In this document: positions 45,222 to 53,385 of the stretch, piece after piece
Layout: each line of letters opens with the position of its first letter
How positions within the stretch are numbered: the stretch's first letter is position 1
Assembly: GCA_020632595.1 (NCBI GenBank)
Contig: JACKFF010000014.1
Span: 1 to 64,000 of the forward strand
Direction: 5' to 3'
Source: Nitrospiraceae bacterium
GTDB lineage: Bacteria > Nitrospirota > Nitrospiria > Nitrospirales > UBA8639
Length of the DNA: 64,000 nt
The notes under the pieces: generated by a model
Told to the model about the DNA's origin: nothing
The model's input: only the letters and a program-made list of their open reading frames with translations
The model's database searches: none
Position numbers and translations under genes: made by a program

Positions 45222-45264
45222 TACCTCTGCGCTCATGAAAAACGATTATGAAAGGAAGGAGAGA

Positions 45265-45378
45265 ATGAGCGTACATCTCCTTTCAAACCGTAAAGAGGAA
45301 AGGGGGTCTCACATGGACGACCTTACTCCACCGGATCATGTAGGCCCATCGGCGGCGAAACCCGCCTCAGTCTCCTGA
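45265..45378 (+). CDS. Possible small protein in an isolated transcription unit
   Basis: A 37-codon frame. AAGGAAGGAG at 45252-45261 lies 3 bases before the ATG, a strong ribosome site. The sequence begins MSVHLLSNRKEERGSHM. A second in-frame ATG at 45313 also has AAAGGGGG upstream and would give a 21-residue peptide rich in Pro and Ala. Upstream is a good promoter, downstream a strong terminator. No family recognised; it may instead be the leader of a small RNA. Confidence 0.4.
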   Translation: MSVHLLSNRKEERGSHMDDLTPPDHVGPSAAKPASVS

Positions 45379-45710
45379 CGGGCCTTCTCGTTTTTGCCGA
45401 ATCATATCCCTACTCAGACGCAAGCATGCCTAAGGGCATCTGCCAGCGGGCGCGGTAATGAGCTTGATGATAATGAGTCACAAGAGGGATCTCCAACCAT
45501 CACATCTGGAAGATTCGGCCAACCCCTTAACGAGAAACGCGTCATTAGCCTACTGATGGGCCACATAAAACATGAGGTTCACATTTTGTGGTGTATGCCA
45601 CATAATCCGAGGGGCTCCCTTTCACGGGACAAGCCCCTCGGATTGTTTTTGATGCCGGCACCACAATCAGATAACCGTTCTTCACACCTTCTGCCATTCA
45701 ACTCCCTGAT
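45379..45710. other. Non-coding tail of the short unit and deaminase leader
   Basis: About 330 bases before the deaminase gene. It carries the strong terminator at 45604-45649. The part at 45380-45600 has no credible gene. I could not match it to a known riboswitch. Confidence 0.4.
45604..45649 (+). terminator. Strong Rho-independent terminator
   Basis: A perfect 13-base stem (AATCCGAGGGGCT at 45604-45616, AGCCCCTCGGATT at 45632-45644) with a 15-base loop is followed by GTTTTT. No annotated plus-strand gene ends here, so it terminates the short unit starting near 45.23 kb or acts as an attenuator 60 bases before the deaminase gene. Confidence 0.8.
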
Positions 45711-46307
45711 ATGAGCATCCCTTCTACCCGGTTTCAACCGTATTGTCTTGAGTTACCAGTCTGGGTCGCCGAGTATCTTGTCCAACAACCGAAGACTTAC
45801 CCGACTCAGGATTCCCGTATGGACCTGGTCATTACCCTGGCGCAACTCAACATTCAATATGGAACCGGTGGACCATTCGGAGCCGGGGTTTTCCGCTTGG
45901 ACACTCACGAACTGGTCGCGCCAGGCGTGAATCTCGTCCTTTCGTCGAAAAGTTCAATTGCCCATGCTGAAGTCGTCGCGATGCTGATGGCACAGCAAAT
46001 CGTGGGCTCCCATAATTTAGGAGCAATCGGGTTTCCCACCCACGAGCTGGTAACCAGTTGCGAGCCGTGCAGTATGTGCCTGGGGGCGATTTCCTGGTCC
46101 GGCGTTCGGCAAATCGTCTGTGGCGCCAGAGGAAGCGACGCCGAAGCGGTTGGTTTTGACGAAGGCCCAAAACCTGCCAATTGGATTTTGGAACTTGAGC
46201 GGAGAGGGATTGCCGTGACCACGGATATTGCGCGAGCCAAGTCCGCGTCTGTCCTCCAGCAATATGTCCAAAAAGGCGGAGAGGTCTATAACGGACGAAA
46301 AGGGTAG
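45711..46307 (+). CDS. Nucleoside/guanine deaminase-like protein
   Basis: A 198-residue zinc deaminase of the cytidine/guanine/tRNA-adenosine superfamily. The zinc site is SSIAHAEVVAM (H-A-E) and SCEPCSMCLGAISWSG (P-C-x-x-C). AVGFDEGPKPANWILELERRGI near the end resembles guanine deaminases. tRNA editing (TadA) is less likely given that tail. It probably converts guanine or a related base in the cytoplasm. Start ATG 45711 lies after the strong terminator hairpin. Confidence 0.82.
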   Translation: MSIPSTRFQPYCLELPVWVAEYLVQQPKTYPTQDSRMDLVITLAQLNIQYGTGGPFGAGVFRLDTHELVAPGVNLVLSSKSSIAHAEVVAMLMAQQIVGSHNLGAIGFPTHELVTSCEPCSMCLGAISWSGVRQIVCGARGSDAEAVGFDEGPKPANWILELERRGIAVTTDIARAKSASVLQQYVQKGGEVYNGRKG

Positions 46308-46322
46308 ATGAGGGCCCTTTTT
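46298..46322 (+). terminator. Weak terminator or attenuator after deaminase gene
   Basis: AAAAGGG at 46298-46304 pairs with CCCTTTT at 46315-46321 across a 10-base loop, with a short T run. It overlaps the deaminase stop and precedes the kinase gene. Confidence 0.35.
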
Positions 46323-46351
46323 CATTTTCCCAATTTCAAGGAGAAACGTTG

Positions 46352-47185
46352 ATGACTCCGACAAAGAACACATCACAGGCTTCACACGCATCACCCATCA
46401 CCCTCGCAATTGATATTGGCGGGTCCGGAATCAAAGGCCTCCTGCTCGATCAGTCCGGGCAACCTCTGTCTGAACGAATACGAATGGTCACACCGAAACC
46501 CGCGACACCACAGGCCATTGTCCCGCTTATTGTGGAAATTGCCCAAACACTCGGGCGGTTTGATCGCGTATCAGTCGGCTTTCCCGGCGTGATTCATCAG
46601 GGGTGGGTGAAAACAGCGCCCAACCTGGATGCATCCTGGCCTGGAACCTATCTCGTTGGCGAACTGGAACAACAACTCCAAAAGCCAGTTCGGGTAGCCA
46701 ATGATGCGGATGTGCAGGGCTATGGAGCGATCAAAGGCCAAGGGGTCGAAATGGTCATTACCCTGGGAACCGGATTTGGAACCGCGTTATTTATTAATGG
46801 GCACCTTGTGCCCAATATGGAAATTGCTCATCATCCCTTTCGAAAACAACAAACATACGAGGTACAATTGGGGGCCAACGCACTGAAAAATGTGGGAAAA
46901 AAGAGATGGAATCTACGTCTGGCGAAAGCCATTGAGATATTAGATCGGGTGATGAATTTCGACCATCTCTACATAGGCGGGGGCAATGCTAAAAAGGTGA
47001 CCATTCCATTGCCATCTCATGCTACTATCGTCTCAAATACAGCGGGACTCCTTGGGGGAATCGCGCTCTGGGCCGATCCCAATGTGGTCCTTCCACCTAA
47101 ACCCAATAAGTTTGTAAAAGGATCCGCACGAAAACAGGCTCCTCGAATCAAGTCATCAAAAACCCTCAAAAAGAAAAAGGATTGA
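46352..47185 (+). CDS. ppgK: ROK-family polyphosphate glucokinase-like kinase
   Basis: A 277-residue ROK kinase. Phosphate-1 motif LAIDIGGSGIKGLLLD, then SVGFPGVIHQGWVKTAPNL, VRVANDADVQGYGAIKGQ and ITLGTGFGTALFINGHLVPN are typical of polyphosphate/ATP glucokinase PpgK. It would phosphorylate glucose using polyphosphate or ATP. The C-terminus adds a lysine-rich tail (KTLKKKKD), which may aid polyphosphate binding (inference). ATG 46352 with AAGGAGAAACG upstream; a TTG at 46349 is adjacent. Confidence 0.82.
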   Translation: MTPTKNTSQASHASPITLAIDIGGSGIKGLLLDQSGQPLSERIRMVTPKPATPQAIVPLIVEIAQTLGRFDRVSVGFPGVIHQGWVKTAPNLDASWPGTYLVGELEQQLQKPVRVANDADVQGYGAIKGQGVEMVITLGTGFGTALFINGHLVPNMEIAHHPFRKQQTYEVQLGANALKNVGKKRWNLRLAKAIEILDRVMNFDHLYIGGGNAKKVTIPLPSHATIVSNTAGLLGGIALWADPNVVLPPKPNKFVKGSARKQAPRIKSSKTLKKKKD

Positions 47186-47277
47186 CTCCCATACACGTCT
47201 CCCCACCCAGTTCGCTCCACCCCAAATCGCGCCTGACCTTCATCCTGAGGAAAATCGCCTAACCGGCACATACCGCC

Positions 47278-47667
47278 ATGATTCCTTACGGATTACCGCA
47301 ACTTCTCTGGGTAGGTGTAGGTGGCTTTTTAGGCTCAGTAGGCCGATTCGTCATCGCCGGCTTCTTTAACCGCCTGAGTCCGGCTCTTGCCTTCCCTATT
47401 GGCACATTGGCCGTAAACATACTCGGCTGTTTCCTGATCGGGTTACTCCATGGGTTGGCCGAGTCCCGAAATATCCTGGGAACGGACACCAGAATTTTTC
47501 TGTTTATTGGCGTGCTGGGTGGATTCACCACCTACTCTACCTTCGGGTTCGAATCCCTGGCACTCCTGAAAGACGGGGCCATGCTCAAAGCTTCTGCCAA
47601 TATCATCATCCATGTCTTCGTGGGTCTCGCCGCTGTCTGGCTGGGCGATACATTAGGTCGGCTCTAA
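47278..47667 (+). CDS. crcB: Fluoride ion channel CrcB (Fluc)
   Basis: A 129-residue four-helix membrane protein. VGVGGFLGSVGRFVIAG at the start, GTLAVNILGCFLIGLLHG with the central Asn, and GVLGGFTTYSTFGFESLALL are the Fluc fingerprints for dual-topology fluoride channels that expel F-. Only one copy is here, consistent with a homodimer. No fluoride riboswitch was recognised in the 92-base leader. Confidence 0.95.
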   Translation: MIPYGLPQLLWVGVGGFLGSVGRFVIAGFFNRLSPALAFPIGTLAVNILGCFLIGLLHGLAESRNILGTDTRIFLFIGVLGGFTTYSTFGFESLALLKDGAMLKASANIIIHVFVGLAAVWLGDTLGRL

Positions 47668-47755
47668 GCTCAGGGCCCTTCTCCATCCTTATCAATTCAC
47701 AAAATGTGACTTTGCGAGTGGATTTCATCCCTTGAAGCCACTTGGCGAGAAGGGG

Positions 47756-47790
47756 GTGAACACGGTACAAGCATTAATCGTCGTGTTCAC
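47756..47790. promoter_or_regulatory. Inverted repeat before uvrA-like gene
   Basis: A perfect 9-base inverted repeat GTGAACACG at 47756-47764 and CGTGTTCAC at 47782-47790 with a 17-base gap lies 27 bases before the gene start. It is more likely an operator than a terminator, as no T run follows. It could be a damage-response (LexA-like) site, but I cannot match it to a known consensus. Confidence 0.45.
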
Positions 47791-47817
47791 ACCATCAAAT
47801 AGTCGGCATTCCTGAAT

Positions 47818-50640
47818 ATGTCCTCAAAGAAACGGATTTCACCTTCCAGTTCCCCCCATGCCGATCTGATCATTGAAGGCGCGCGGCAAAATAACCTTAA
47901 AAACATTTCTCTACGTATCCCACACAACGCTGTCACCGTCATCACCGGCGTGTCAGGATCCGGAAAATCCTCCTTGGCCTTCGACACCCTGTTTGCAGAA
48001 GGCCAGTGGCGTTATGTGGAATCGCTCTCCTCCTATACGCGCATGTTCCTGGACCGTGTAAAACGCCCCGATGTGGACCGACTCACCAATATCCGCCCCT
48101 CCATTGCCCTGGAACAAAAAAATCCGATTCGGACCTCGCGCTCTACCGTGGGCACCACCAGTGAAATTTCGGATTATCTCCGGTTGCTATTCTCCAAAAT
48201 CGGACGGTTGACCTGTCCCGATTGCAAGGTGGAAGCCATCGCCCACCACCCCACCACGATCGCGCAAGATTTACTGAATCGTTTCCCCAATCAACGCGCC
48301 CTCGTCTGTTTTCCAAAACCCGCCCCCCATCCTGACGCGCTTGAGTTCATGAAAACAGCACTCTTAAAACAAGGTTTCATTCGTGTCGTCATCAACCACC
48401 AACTGATCAACCTCAATACTGACCCCCTCCCCTCACCGCTGCCATCGGAATTGTTGGTCGTCGTTGATCGCCTGACTCTTGATACGGAATCGCGCAGCCG
48501 ATTGGTCGAAGCCTTGGAGTCAGCGTTTCGCGAAAGTGAAGGCCACGCGAGCGTCATCATCGGGGATAACCACCCCCTAGCCTATAGTGCACACCTCTCA
48601 TGCCCGGGATGCGGCAGGACGTTCCACACGCCCCGCCCCGTATCCTTTTCTTTTAATCATCCACTTGGAGCCTGCCCCGAATGCAAAGGGTTCGGCAACA
48701 TCTTGCGCTACGACGAACGGTTACTGATTCCCGACCCCGAAAAATCCTTACAGGAGGGGGCGATTGAACCCTGGACCAAACCATCCAATGTATGGTGGCA
48801 AAAAGAAATGCTCAAAGCCTTCAAGAAGAAAAATCTCGACCCGACCACACCCTACAACCAGCTCACCCAAGCAGAACAGGACCTGATTTGGAAAGGAGAA
48901 GGAAAGCTCGAGGGCATTGATGATTTTTTTACCTATCTAGAAGGCAAACGCTACAAGATGCATGTCCGGGTCTTCTTGAGCCGGTATCGCAGTCCCTCCC
49001 CTTGCACAACCTGCCAGGGAACCCGCTTACGGCCGGAATCTCTCATGGTCAAGATCTATGAATGCCACATTCACGAGGTATGCGGATGGCCCCTCTCGGA
49101 TCTTCAACGATGGCTTCAGACCCTGCCGCTGAGAACATTTGAGGAGGCAATCGCCGAGGATCTATTGAATGCGTTGCAGTCAAAACTATCATTTCTCCTG
49201 CGGGTGGGCTTGGACTATCTCACACTCAACCGGGAAATGCGGACGTTATCCGGAGGCGAAGCTCAGCGTATTCATCTGGCGACACAACTGGGCAGTCAGC
49301 TCATGGGCACACAGTATGTCCTGGATGAACCGACGATCGGCCTCCATGCACGTGATACCGAGGCCATGGGCATGATTTTGCGGGAGTTGGCGGAGCGGGG
49401 CAACACCGTCATTGTGGTGGAACATGATCCGCAAATCATTCAACAGGCTGATTACATCGTCGAACTGGGACCTCAATCAGGCGATCAAGGCGGTGAGATC
49501 ATCTGCGCGGCCCCCTATCAATCCTTTCTCAATCATCCCCAATCGCTCACCGCTAAATATTTGCGTGGGGAACGAACCATTCCCTTACCTTCCAAACGTC
49601 GAGCAGGAAATGGAAAAGCTCTTCAGTTCACAGGAGTGAACGAACAAAATCTCAAAAACCTCACTGTGAATATTCCCCTCGGCACGCTGGTCTGTGTCAC
49701 GGGTCCTTCCGGATCGGGAAAAAGCACGTTAGTCGAAGCCACCATCTATGCAGCTCTGGCGCGCGTTTTTAAGGTGGACTCTCTTCCTCAACCCGGGCTA
49801 GCAAACATGACGGGGCCGGAACATCTCCGAACCGTCTGCCTTATTGACCAGGAACCCATCGGCAAAACTCCGCGCTCGAATCCCATCACCTACATTAAAG
49901 CCTATGATGAAATCCGGGCCTTATTCGCCCAGTCCGCTGAGGCGCGGGCACACCGGCTCACGCCCGCGCATTTTTCGTTTAACACCGGGAAAGGCCGATG
50001 CGCTCGTTGCCAGGGGAACGGGTATGAAAAACTGGAAATGTATTTTTTGGCGGATCTCTACGTGCCCTGCGCGGACTGTGAAGGCAAACGGTTCAAAGAT
50101 AAGATTCTACAAGTCCAAGTCAAAGAGCATTCCATTCATGATGTGTTGAACCTCACCGTCGATCAAGCGGTAGCCTTCTTCGCCACTTCCTGTCCCAAGG
50201 TCCTCAAAGGATTGCGCGTGCTTCAACAGCTTGGCCTTGGCTATCTCACACTGGGACAACCAGCTACAACATTATCCGGAGGCGAAACCCAACGGCTTAA
50301 AATCGCGCGGGAATTGGCCAATACCCCAAAACGATCAACCGCCAACCCAGACCACAACGGTGCCCTTTACATTTTGGACGAACCCACCAGGGGACTGCAC
50401 CTTGAAGATATCACGCGCCTGTTAACCGTATTGAATCAACTGGTTGAGGAAGGGAATACGGTCCTGGTAGTGGAACATCATCTGGATGTCATCAAATGCG
50501 CGGATTGGGTGATTGACCTCGGCCCCGGCGGCGGCGAAGCCGGCGGTCACATCGTCGCACAAGGTCCCCCGGAAGCAACCGCCAACACCCCTCAGTCACT
50601 CACCGGACAATATTTGAAATCACTACTTTTACAGGACTGA
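47818..50640 (+). CDS. UvrA-family excinuclease ATPase
   Basis: A 940-residue protein with two ABC modules. N-terminal Walker A GVSGSGKSSLAFDTLFAEGQ and DYLRLLFSKIGRLTC; two signature motifs LSGGEAQRIHLATQLGSQ and LSGGETQRLKIARELA; two CxxC zinc-finger regions (CPGCGRTFHTPRP...CPECKGFG and CARCQGNGY...CADCEGKRF); second Walker A GPSGSGKSTLVEATI. UvrA scans DNA and loads UvrB at lesions. FLDRVKRPDVDRLTNIRPSI and EQKNPIRTSRSTVGT differ from canonical UvrA and match a paralogue class. So it may be a second UvrA rather than the main one. uvrB is not in the window. Confidence 0.85.
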   Translation: MSSKKRISPSSSPHADLIIEGARQNNLKNISLRIPHNAVTVITGVSGSGKSSLAFDTLFAEGQWRYVESLSSYTRMFLDRVKRPDVDRLTNIRPSIALEQKNPIRTSRSTVGTTSEISDYLRLLFSKIGRLTCPDCKVEAIAHHPTTIAQDLLNRFPNQRALVCFPKPAPHPDALEFMKTALLKQGFIRVVINHQLINLNTDPLPSPLPSELLVVVDRLTLDTESRSRLVEALESAFRESEGHASVIIGDNHPLAYSAHLSCPGCGRTFHTPRPVSFSFNHPLGACPECKGFGNILRYDERLLIPDPEKSLQEGAIEPWTKPSNVWWQKEMLKAFKKKNLDPTTPYNQLTQAEQDLIWKGEGKLEGIDDFFTYLEGKRYKMHVRVFLSRYRSPSPCTTCQGTRLRPESLMVKIYECHIHEVCGWPLSDLQRWLQTLPLRTFEEAIAEDLLNALQSKLSFLLRVGLDYLTLNREMRTLSGGEAQRIHLATQLGSQLMGTQYVLDEPTIGLHARDTEAMGMILRELAERGNTVIVVEHDPQIIQQADYIVELGPQSGDQGGEIICAAPYQSFLNHPQSLTAKYLRGERTIPLPSKRRAGNGKALQFTGVNEQNLKNLTVNIPLGTLVCVTGPSGSGKSTLVEATIYAALARVFKVDSLPQPGLANMTGPEHLRTVCLIDQEPIGKTPRSNPITYIKAYDEIRALFAQSAEARAHRLTPAHFSFNTGKGRCARCQGNGYEKLEMYFLADLYVPCADCEGKRFKDKILQVQVKEHSIHDVLNLTVDQAVAFFATSCPKVLKGLRVLQQLGLGYLTLGQPATTLSGGETQRLKIARELANTPKRSTANPDHNGALYILDEPTRGLHLEDITRLLTVLNQLVEEGNTVLVVEHHLDVIKCADWVIDLGPGGGEAGGHIVAQGPPEATANTPQSLTGQYLKSLLLQD

Positions 50641-50674
50641 CTCATCAACACCAGATTTGACCCCAACGTTAAGG

Positions 50675-50698
50675 CTTGCCGGACCGAAGCCCGGCAAG
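50675..50698. repeat. GC-rich hairpin after uvrA-like gene
   Basis: CTTGCCGG at 50675-50682 pairs perfectly with CCGGCAAG at 50691-50698. No T run follows on the plus strand, so it is a weak terminator or an mRNA-end structure. Confidence 0.4.
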
Positions 50699-50883
50699 AG
50701 AATTCCGTTTCAGACTGAATCCCTCAAGAGCGAGGGAGTTATACATCGCTTTAGTTGAACGTTGAAAATACCTTATCTTCATAGCCCTGCTATTTTAAAA
50801 TATTCAGCCACACGTGTGGCCATGAAGAAAGTCGATTAGTGACTGAGAAGGGATTGTTGATATAGAGGTGAAATAAGTCACGA

Positions 50884-51312
50884 TTATTGGGGTGCAAAGT
50901 CCTTTAACTCAATGATATGCCCCAGCTTGGCTGCTTTTCGAAAGTACTGAGTGTCAGCTGTGACGAAGAGCGTATTGGAAGACTGCAAGGCGACTGCGTG
51001 ATACAGGGTATCAAAGAGATGGTGGTTGAGATCCACCGAAAGGCGACAGGCCTGTTCATACACCTCCCATTCCGTGGTCATGTGAAATTCCATCGCGAGA
51101 AAATTCTGAAGCATGCGGATCGATTGCTTAGGCGCCAATCGAGTCAACACGGCTCCCACTTCTGCCAACCAATGCGGAGGCTGAAGCACCTGGCAATTTC
51201 CCATCTGAATGTCCTTCAACAGAGCCAGGGCCTGTTCTTGATGCGTGTCACCGTCTTGGACAGGGAGAGCCCATTTCACCACCACACTGGCGTCAACCAC
51301 CCAAGTGGTCAT
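50884..51312 (-). CDS. vapC: PIN-domain toxin (VapC-like)
   Basis: A 142-residue PIN nuclease. Acidic active-site residues are visible: Asp7 (WVVDASVVVKW), Glu near 50 (HWLAEVGAVL), Asp near 99 (LFDTLYHAVAL) and Asp near 118 (FVTADTQYF). VapC toxins cut RNA, often tRNA or rRNA, when free of antitoxin. The gene overlaps its antitoxin by 4 bases and is transcribed with it on the minus strand. Confidence 0.88.
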   Translation of the reverse strand: MTTWVVDASVVVKWALPVQDGDTHQEQALALLKDIQMGNCQVLQPPHWLAEVGAVLTRLAPKQSIRMLQNFLAMEFHMTTEWEVYEQACRLSVDLNHHLFDTLYHAVALQSSNTLFVTADTQYFRKAAKLGHIIELKDFAPQ

Positions 51313-51542
51313 GGTCGTCCCTGGGTTCGTGCAAGACGTAGATCCTTTTCCGTCACCCGTGGAGCTTGTTCACGCAATGCGAGCAATTGATCGATGGCCC
51401 GCTTGCGCCGTCCCGCTCGCTTCTGTTCTTCGATCGCCTGTTGCATCAGTTGCGTTAACACCGCACTTTTGTTTTTCCCCGCAAAGACTTTATCAAATTG
51501 CTTTTTGACATCTTCAGGAACACTGAAATTCACGGTAGCCAC
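51309..51542 (-). CDS. vapB: Antitoxin of the VapBC-like pair
   Basis: A 77-residue protein. The first 30 residues (VNFSVPEDVKKQFDKVFAGK) resemble a ribbon-helix-helix DNA-binding domain, and the rest is a basic/acidic helical tail that would wrap the toxin. It ends with LRLARTQGRP. AGGAGATG upstream gives a ribosome site. The palindrome 12 bases upstream is the expected autoregulatory site. Confidence 0.85.
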   Translation of the reverse strand: MATVNFSVPEDVKKQFDKVFAGKNKSAVLTQLMQQAIEEQKRAGRRKRAIDQLLALREQAPRVTEKDLRLARTQGRP

Positions 51543-51554
51543 AAAACATCTCCT

Positions 51555-51573
51555 TTGTTGAAAATTTCAACAA
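51555..51573. promoter_or_regulatory. Operator of the toxin-antitoxin pair
   Basis: TTGTTGAAA-A-TTTCAACAA, a perfect 9+9 base palindrome with one central base, lies directly upstream of the antitoxin start. Such palindromes are bound by antitoxin or the toxin-antitoxin complex to repress their own operon. Confidence 0.7.
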
Positions 51574-51582
51574 TATTGTGGC

Positions 51583-51828
51583 TCACCGTAAATCACTTGT
51601 CAAACCCATCCCTTCTTGAATGTCTTGTGCACCATACTTGCTTGGTCTGGCTTGAAACAGGATGCACCAGTACAGGTCCGCGCCTTCCAAATCCACACCG
51701 GCCGGATCGGCTGCCGGGAGTTCGGTGCCTTCCAGGACAGCGACTCAAAGCCCTGAACCACCCGGAGCGGGCTGATAGGCCTATAGGATTTCGCCAAAGC
51801 CATCGCGGATTTCGATGAGGTCGCACAT
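51583..51828 (-). pseudogene. Decayed pentapeptide-repeat protein gene
   Basis: Reading leftward, one frame begins MCDLIEIRDGFGEIL and then meets stops TAG and TGA. The neighbouring frame holds YRPISPLRVVQGF, and the first frame resumes with LEGTELPAADPAGVDLEGAD, a pentapeptide-repeat pattern (A-D/N-L-x-x). The pieces line up as one gene with two compensating frameshifts. Only two or three repeats remain, so it is truncated. Function is lost. Confidence 0.6.
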
Positions 51829-51934
51829 AGGAAACCTATGACAATCCGGACTTTTGGGTTCGCTGTTTTTGGGGTCAGCCGATGCCAGCGGTGGTAAAGA
51901 TCAGGTTGCTGCCAAAGGGTAAGATCCAGACTGC

Positions 51935-52282
51935 CTAGCCGAAGAAGCACGCATATTCGTCTTTTCTCACAACACACAGAAACTCTTCCACCGTCGAGAC
52001 GTCCGGAACAGGTTCATATCCGTGCCATTTCAAATTTGCCCGCTTCCAATAGATCTTCCACCTGTTATGTGTTCGCACATACGTAGCTTTGGCAAACGCC
52101 TGCTCCTGCTTGATTTCCGGCCTCTTCCATTGTGGGCGGATCTCGAATAACTCAATGCTTTGACCGGTGATCCGGAATCCAAAGTCGAGTTGGGACCGTA
52201 TAGGTGGTGGGGGCCGAAGTTCCTCGACAAACGCACCAACAAGCTTTTCGATCCTCTTCCGCTCAATGTCGTTTAGCGCCAT
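51935..52282 (-). CDS. DUF3024 domain protein
   Basis: A 115-residue protein: IELFEIRPQWKRPEIKQEQ, AKATYVRTHNRWKIYWKRAN and LKWHGYEPVPDVSTVEEF with a VRKDEYACFFG end. This is the conserved DUF3024 pattern, a small family of unknown function found in accessory regions. I chose ATG 52282 (MALNDIE); the frame extends to 52300. Confidence 0.8.
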   Translation of the reverse strand: MALNDIERKRIEKLVGAFVEELRPPPPIRSQLDFGFRITGQSIELFEIRPQWKRPEIKQEQAFAKATYVRTHNRWKIYWKRANLKWHGYEPVPDVSTVEEFLCVVRKDEYACFFG

Positions 52283-52806
52283 ACTTTTGCCATATAACAA
52301 TTAAATTATGCTGCACGCGCGTTTTTTTGTGACTGTCACACAGTAATGACTTATTAGGTTTTTACTGCCTGCAGGTCGACCGACCGGGCTGACGCTTAAA
52401 AGCAAGAGGTGCACCTTGTCTATGCCTGGCGAACTGGGACAACCCTCCGATTCCTGCGCCAGCACAATCAAAGATTTTGTTGCCGATGGCTCCCTGATCT
52501 CGTTGTGCCGTGGAACTAATTCCATATTCTCGGTCCTGGAATTGATTCCCAGCGCATGGAAATTATCTTCGCGTTTTCAAGGGATGAACTACAAGATCGC
52601 CCGTCTGTTATCTTAACATCCGCCATTGGCTCGAATGTGATCTCTCACCGGATAGTATTGCAAAAGGCAGCTTCACGTCCTTGTTTCAATCATCCCGGGT
52701 TTTCTTGGATACGATAGGCCAGGGTTTTTACCAACTTTCTCAAAGCCAGGATTTCCTTTATAGTGTTGAAATAGATTAATTTTTGATTCAGAGTGGGCTT
52801 ATTCTT
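52283..52806. other. Accessory intergenic region without clear genes
   Basis: About 524 bases. Short frames here look like chance. No RNA gene or repeat seen. Confidence 0.4.
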
Positions 52807-53337
52807 ATGCTCTTCACTTCTTTTCAAAAACCATCCTTAGTGAAACAGGAAGTCCTCACTCTCTGCTTCTTTGTTATCTTGGCCGTCGGCATCCAAGGAT
52901 GTTCTGATTCCGGAGATAAAGCCTCACCGACTCCCCAGGCAAAGCCGGCGCCTGCGACATCAGCAATTACGCCAAAAGATGCGCAGGCCCCACCATCAAG
53001 CACTGATGAGCAAGGAAATGGTTCTGTGCCGATCACAACACCGGAACCCTTCCGCCAACCAGCCCAGGAAGAATTGGATCACGCGAACTTTGCCATAGGA
53101 AAAGCTGAACAACTCCTTCGTCGAGCTCCTATGGGCAAGGGATCGGACCTGGCGTTATCCGCTTTGGAGCGGGACCTGGATTCGGCTCGAAACCTTCTTC
53201 GAACCGGTCAAACGCATTTCGATGAACAAAAATTCGAAATGGCCCAAACTCAGGCCCACCAAGCCACGGAAAAAGCCGAGGCCGTGTATAAGCACATTGA
53301 GCAGGCCATCAGCATGGTTAACGAGGAATCACGATAG
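52807..53337 (+). CDS. Lipoprotein with C-terminal coiled-coil-like helices
   Basis: A 176-residue predicted lipoprotein. The leader is VLTLCFFVILAVGIQGC with lipobox GIQGC. A proline/alanine/serine-rich spacer (about 35-85) precedes a helical region (ELDHANFAIGKAEQLLRR; RDLDSARNLLRTGQTHF; HQATEKAEAVYKHIEQ). It is an envelope protein of unknown role. I chose ATG 52807; a TTG at 52783 is also in frame. Confidence 0.6.
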   Translation: MLFTSFQKPSLVKQEVLTLCFFVILAVGIQGCSDSGDKASPTPQAKPAPATSAITPKDAQAPPSSTDEQGNGSVPITTPEPFRQPAQEELDHANFAIGKAEQLLRRAPMGKGSDLALSALERDLDSARNLLRTGQTHFDEQKFEMAQTQAHQATEKAEAVYKHIEQAISMVNEESR

Positions 53338-53385
53338 CTTGACGGCTTTTAGGGTCAATCTGGTCTCTGGTGGTGATGTCCCATT

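Noticed and set aside
45394..45714. 106-codon plus-strand frame before the deaminase gene
   Set aside because: It reads straight through the strong terminator hairpin, has a proline/serine-scattered composition and no ribosome site.
47186..47277. Fluoride riboswitch before crcB
   Set aside because: The short leader lacks the conserved fluoride pseudoknot pattern.
47545..47557. GGGTTCGAATCCC, a perfect tRNA T-arm-like motif
   Set aside because: It lies inside crcB, encodes the conserved TFGFESLA segment, and no acceptor or anticodon arms can be folded around it.
51600..51977. 125-codon minus-strand frame as a gene
   Set aside because: Its middle segment is one frame of the decayed pentapeptide gene; the rest is shadow reading into the DUF3024 end.
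52367..52380. GCCTGCAGGTCGAC, identical to a cloning-vector polylinker segment
   Set aside because: Only 14 bases match; the flanks do not continue as polylinker, so chance is the simplest explanation.
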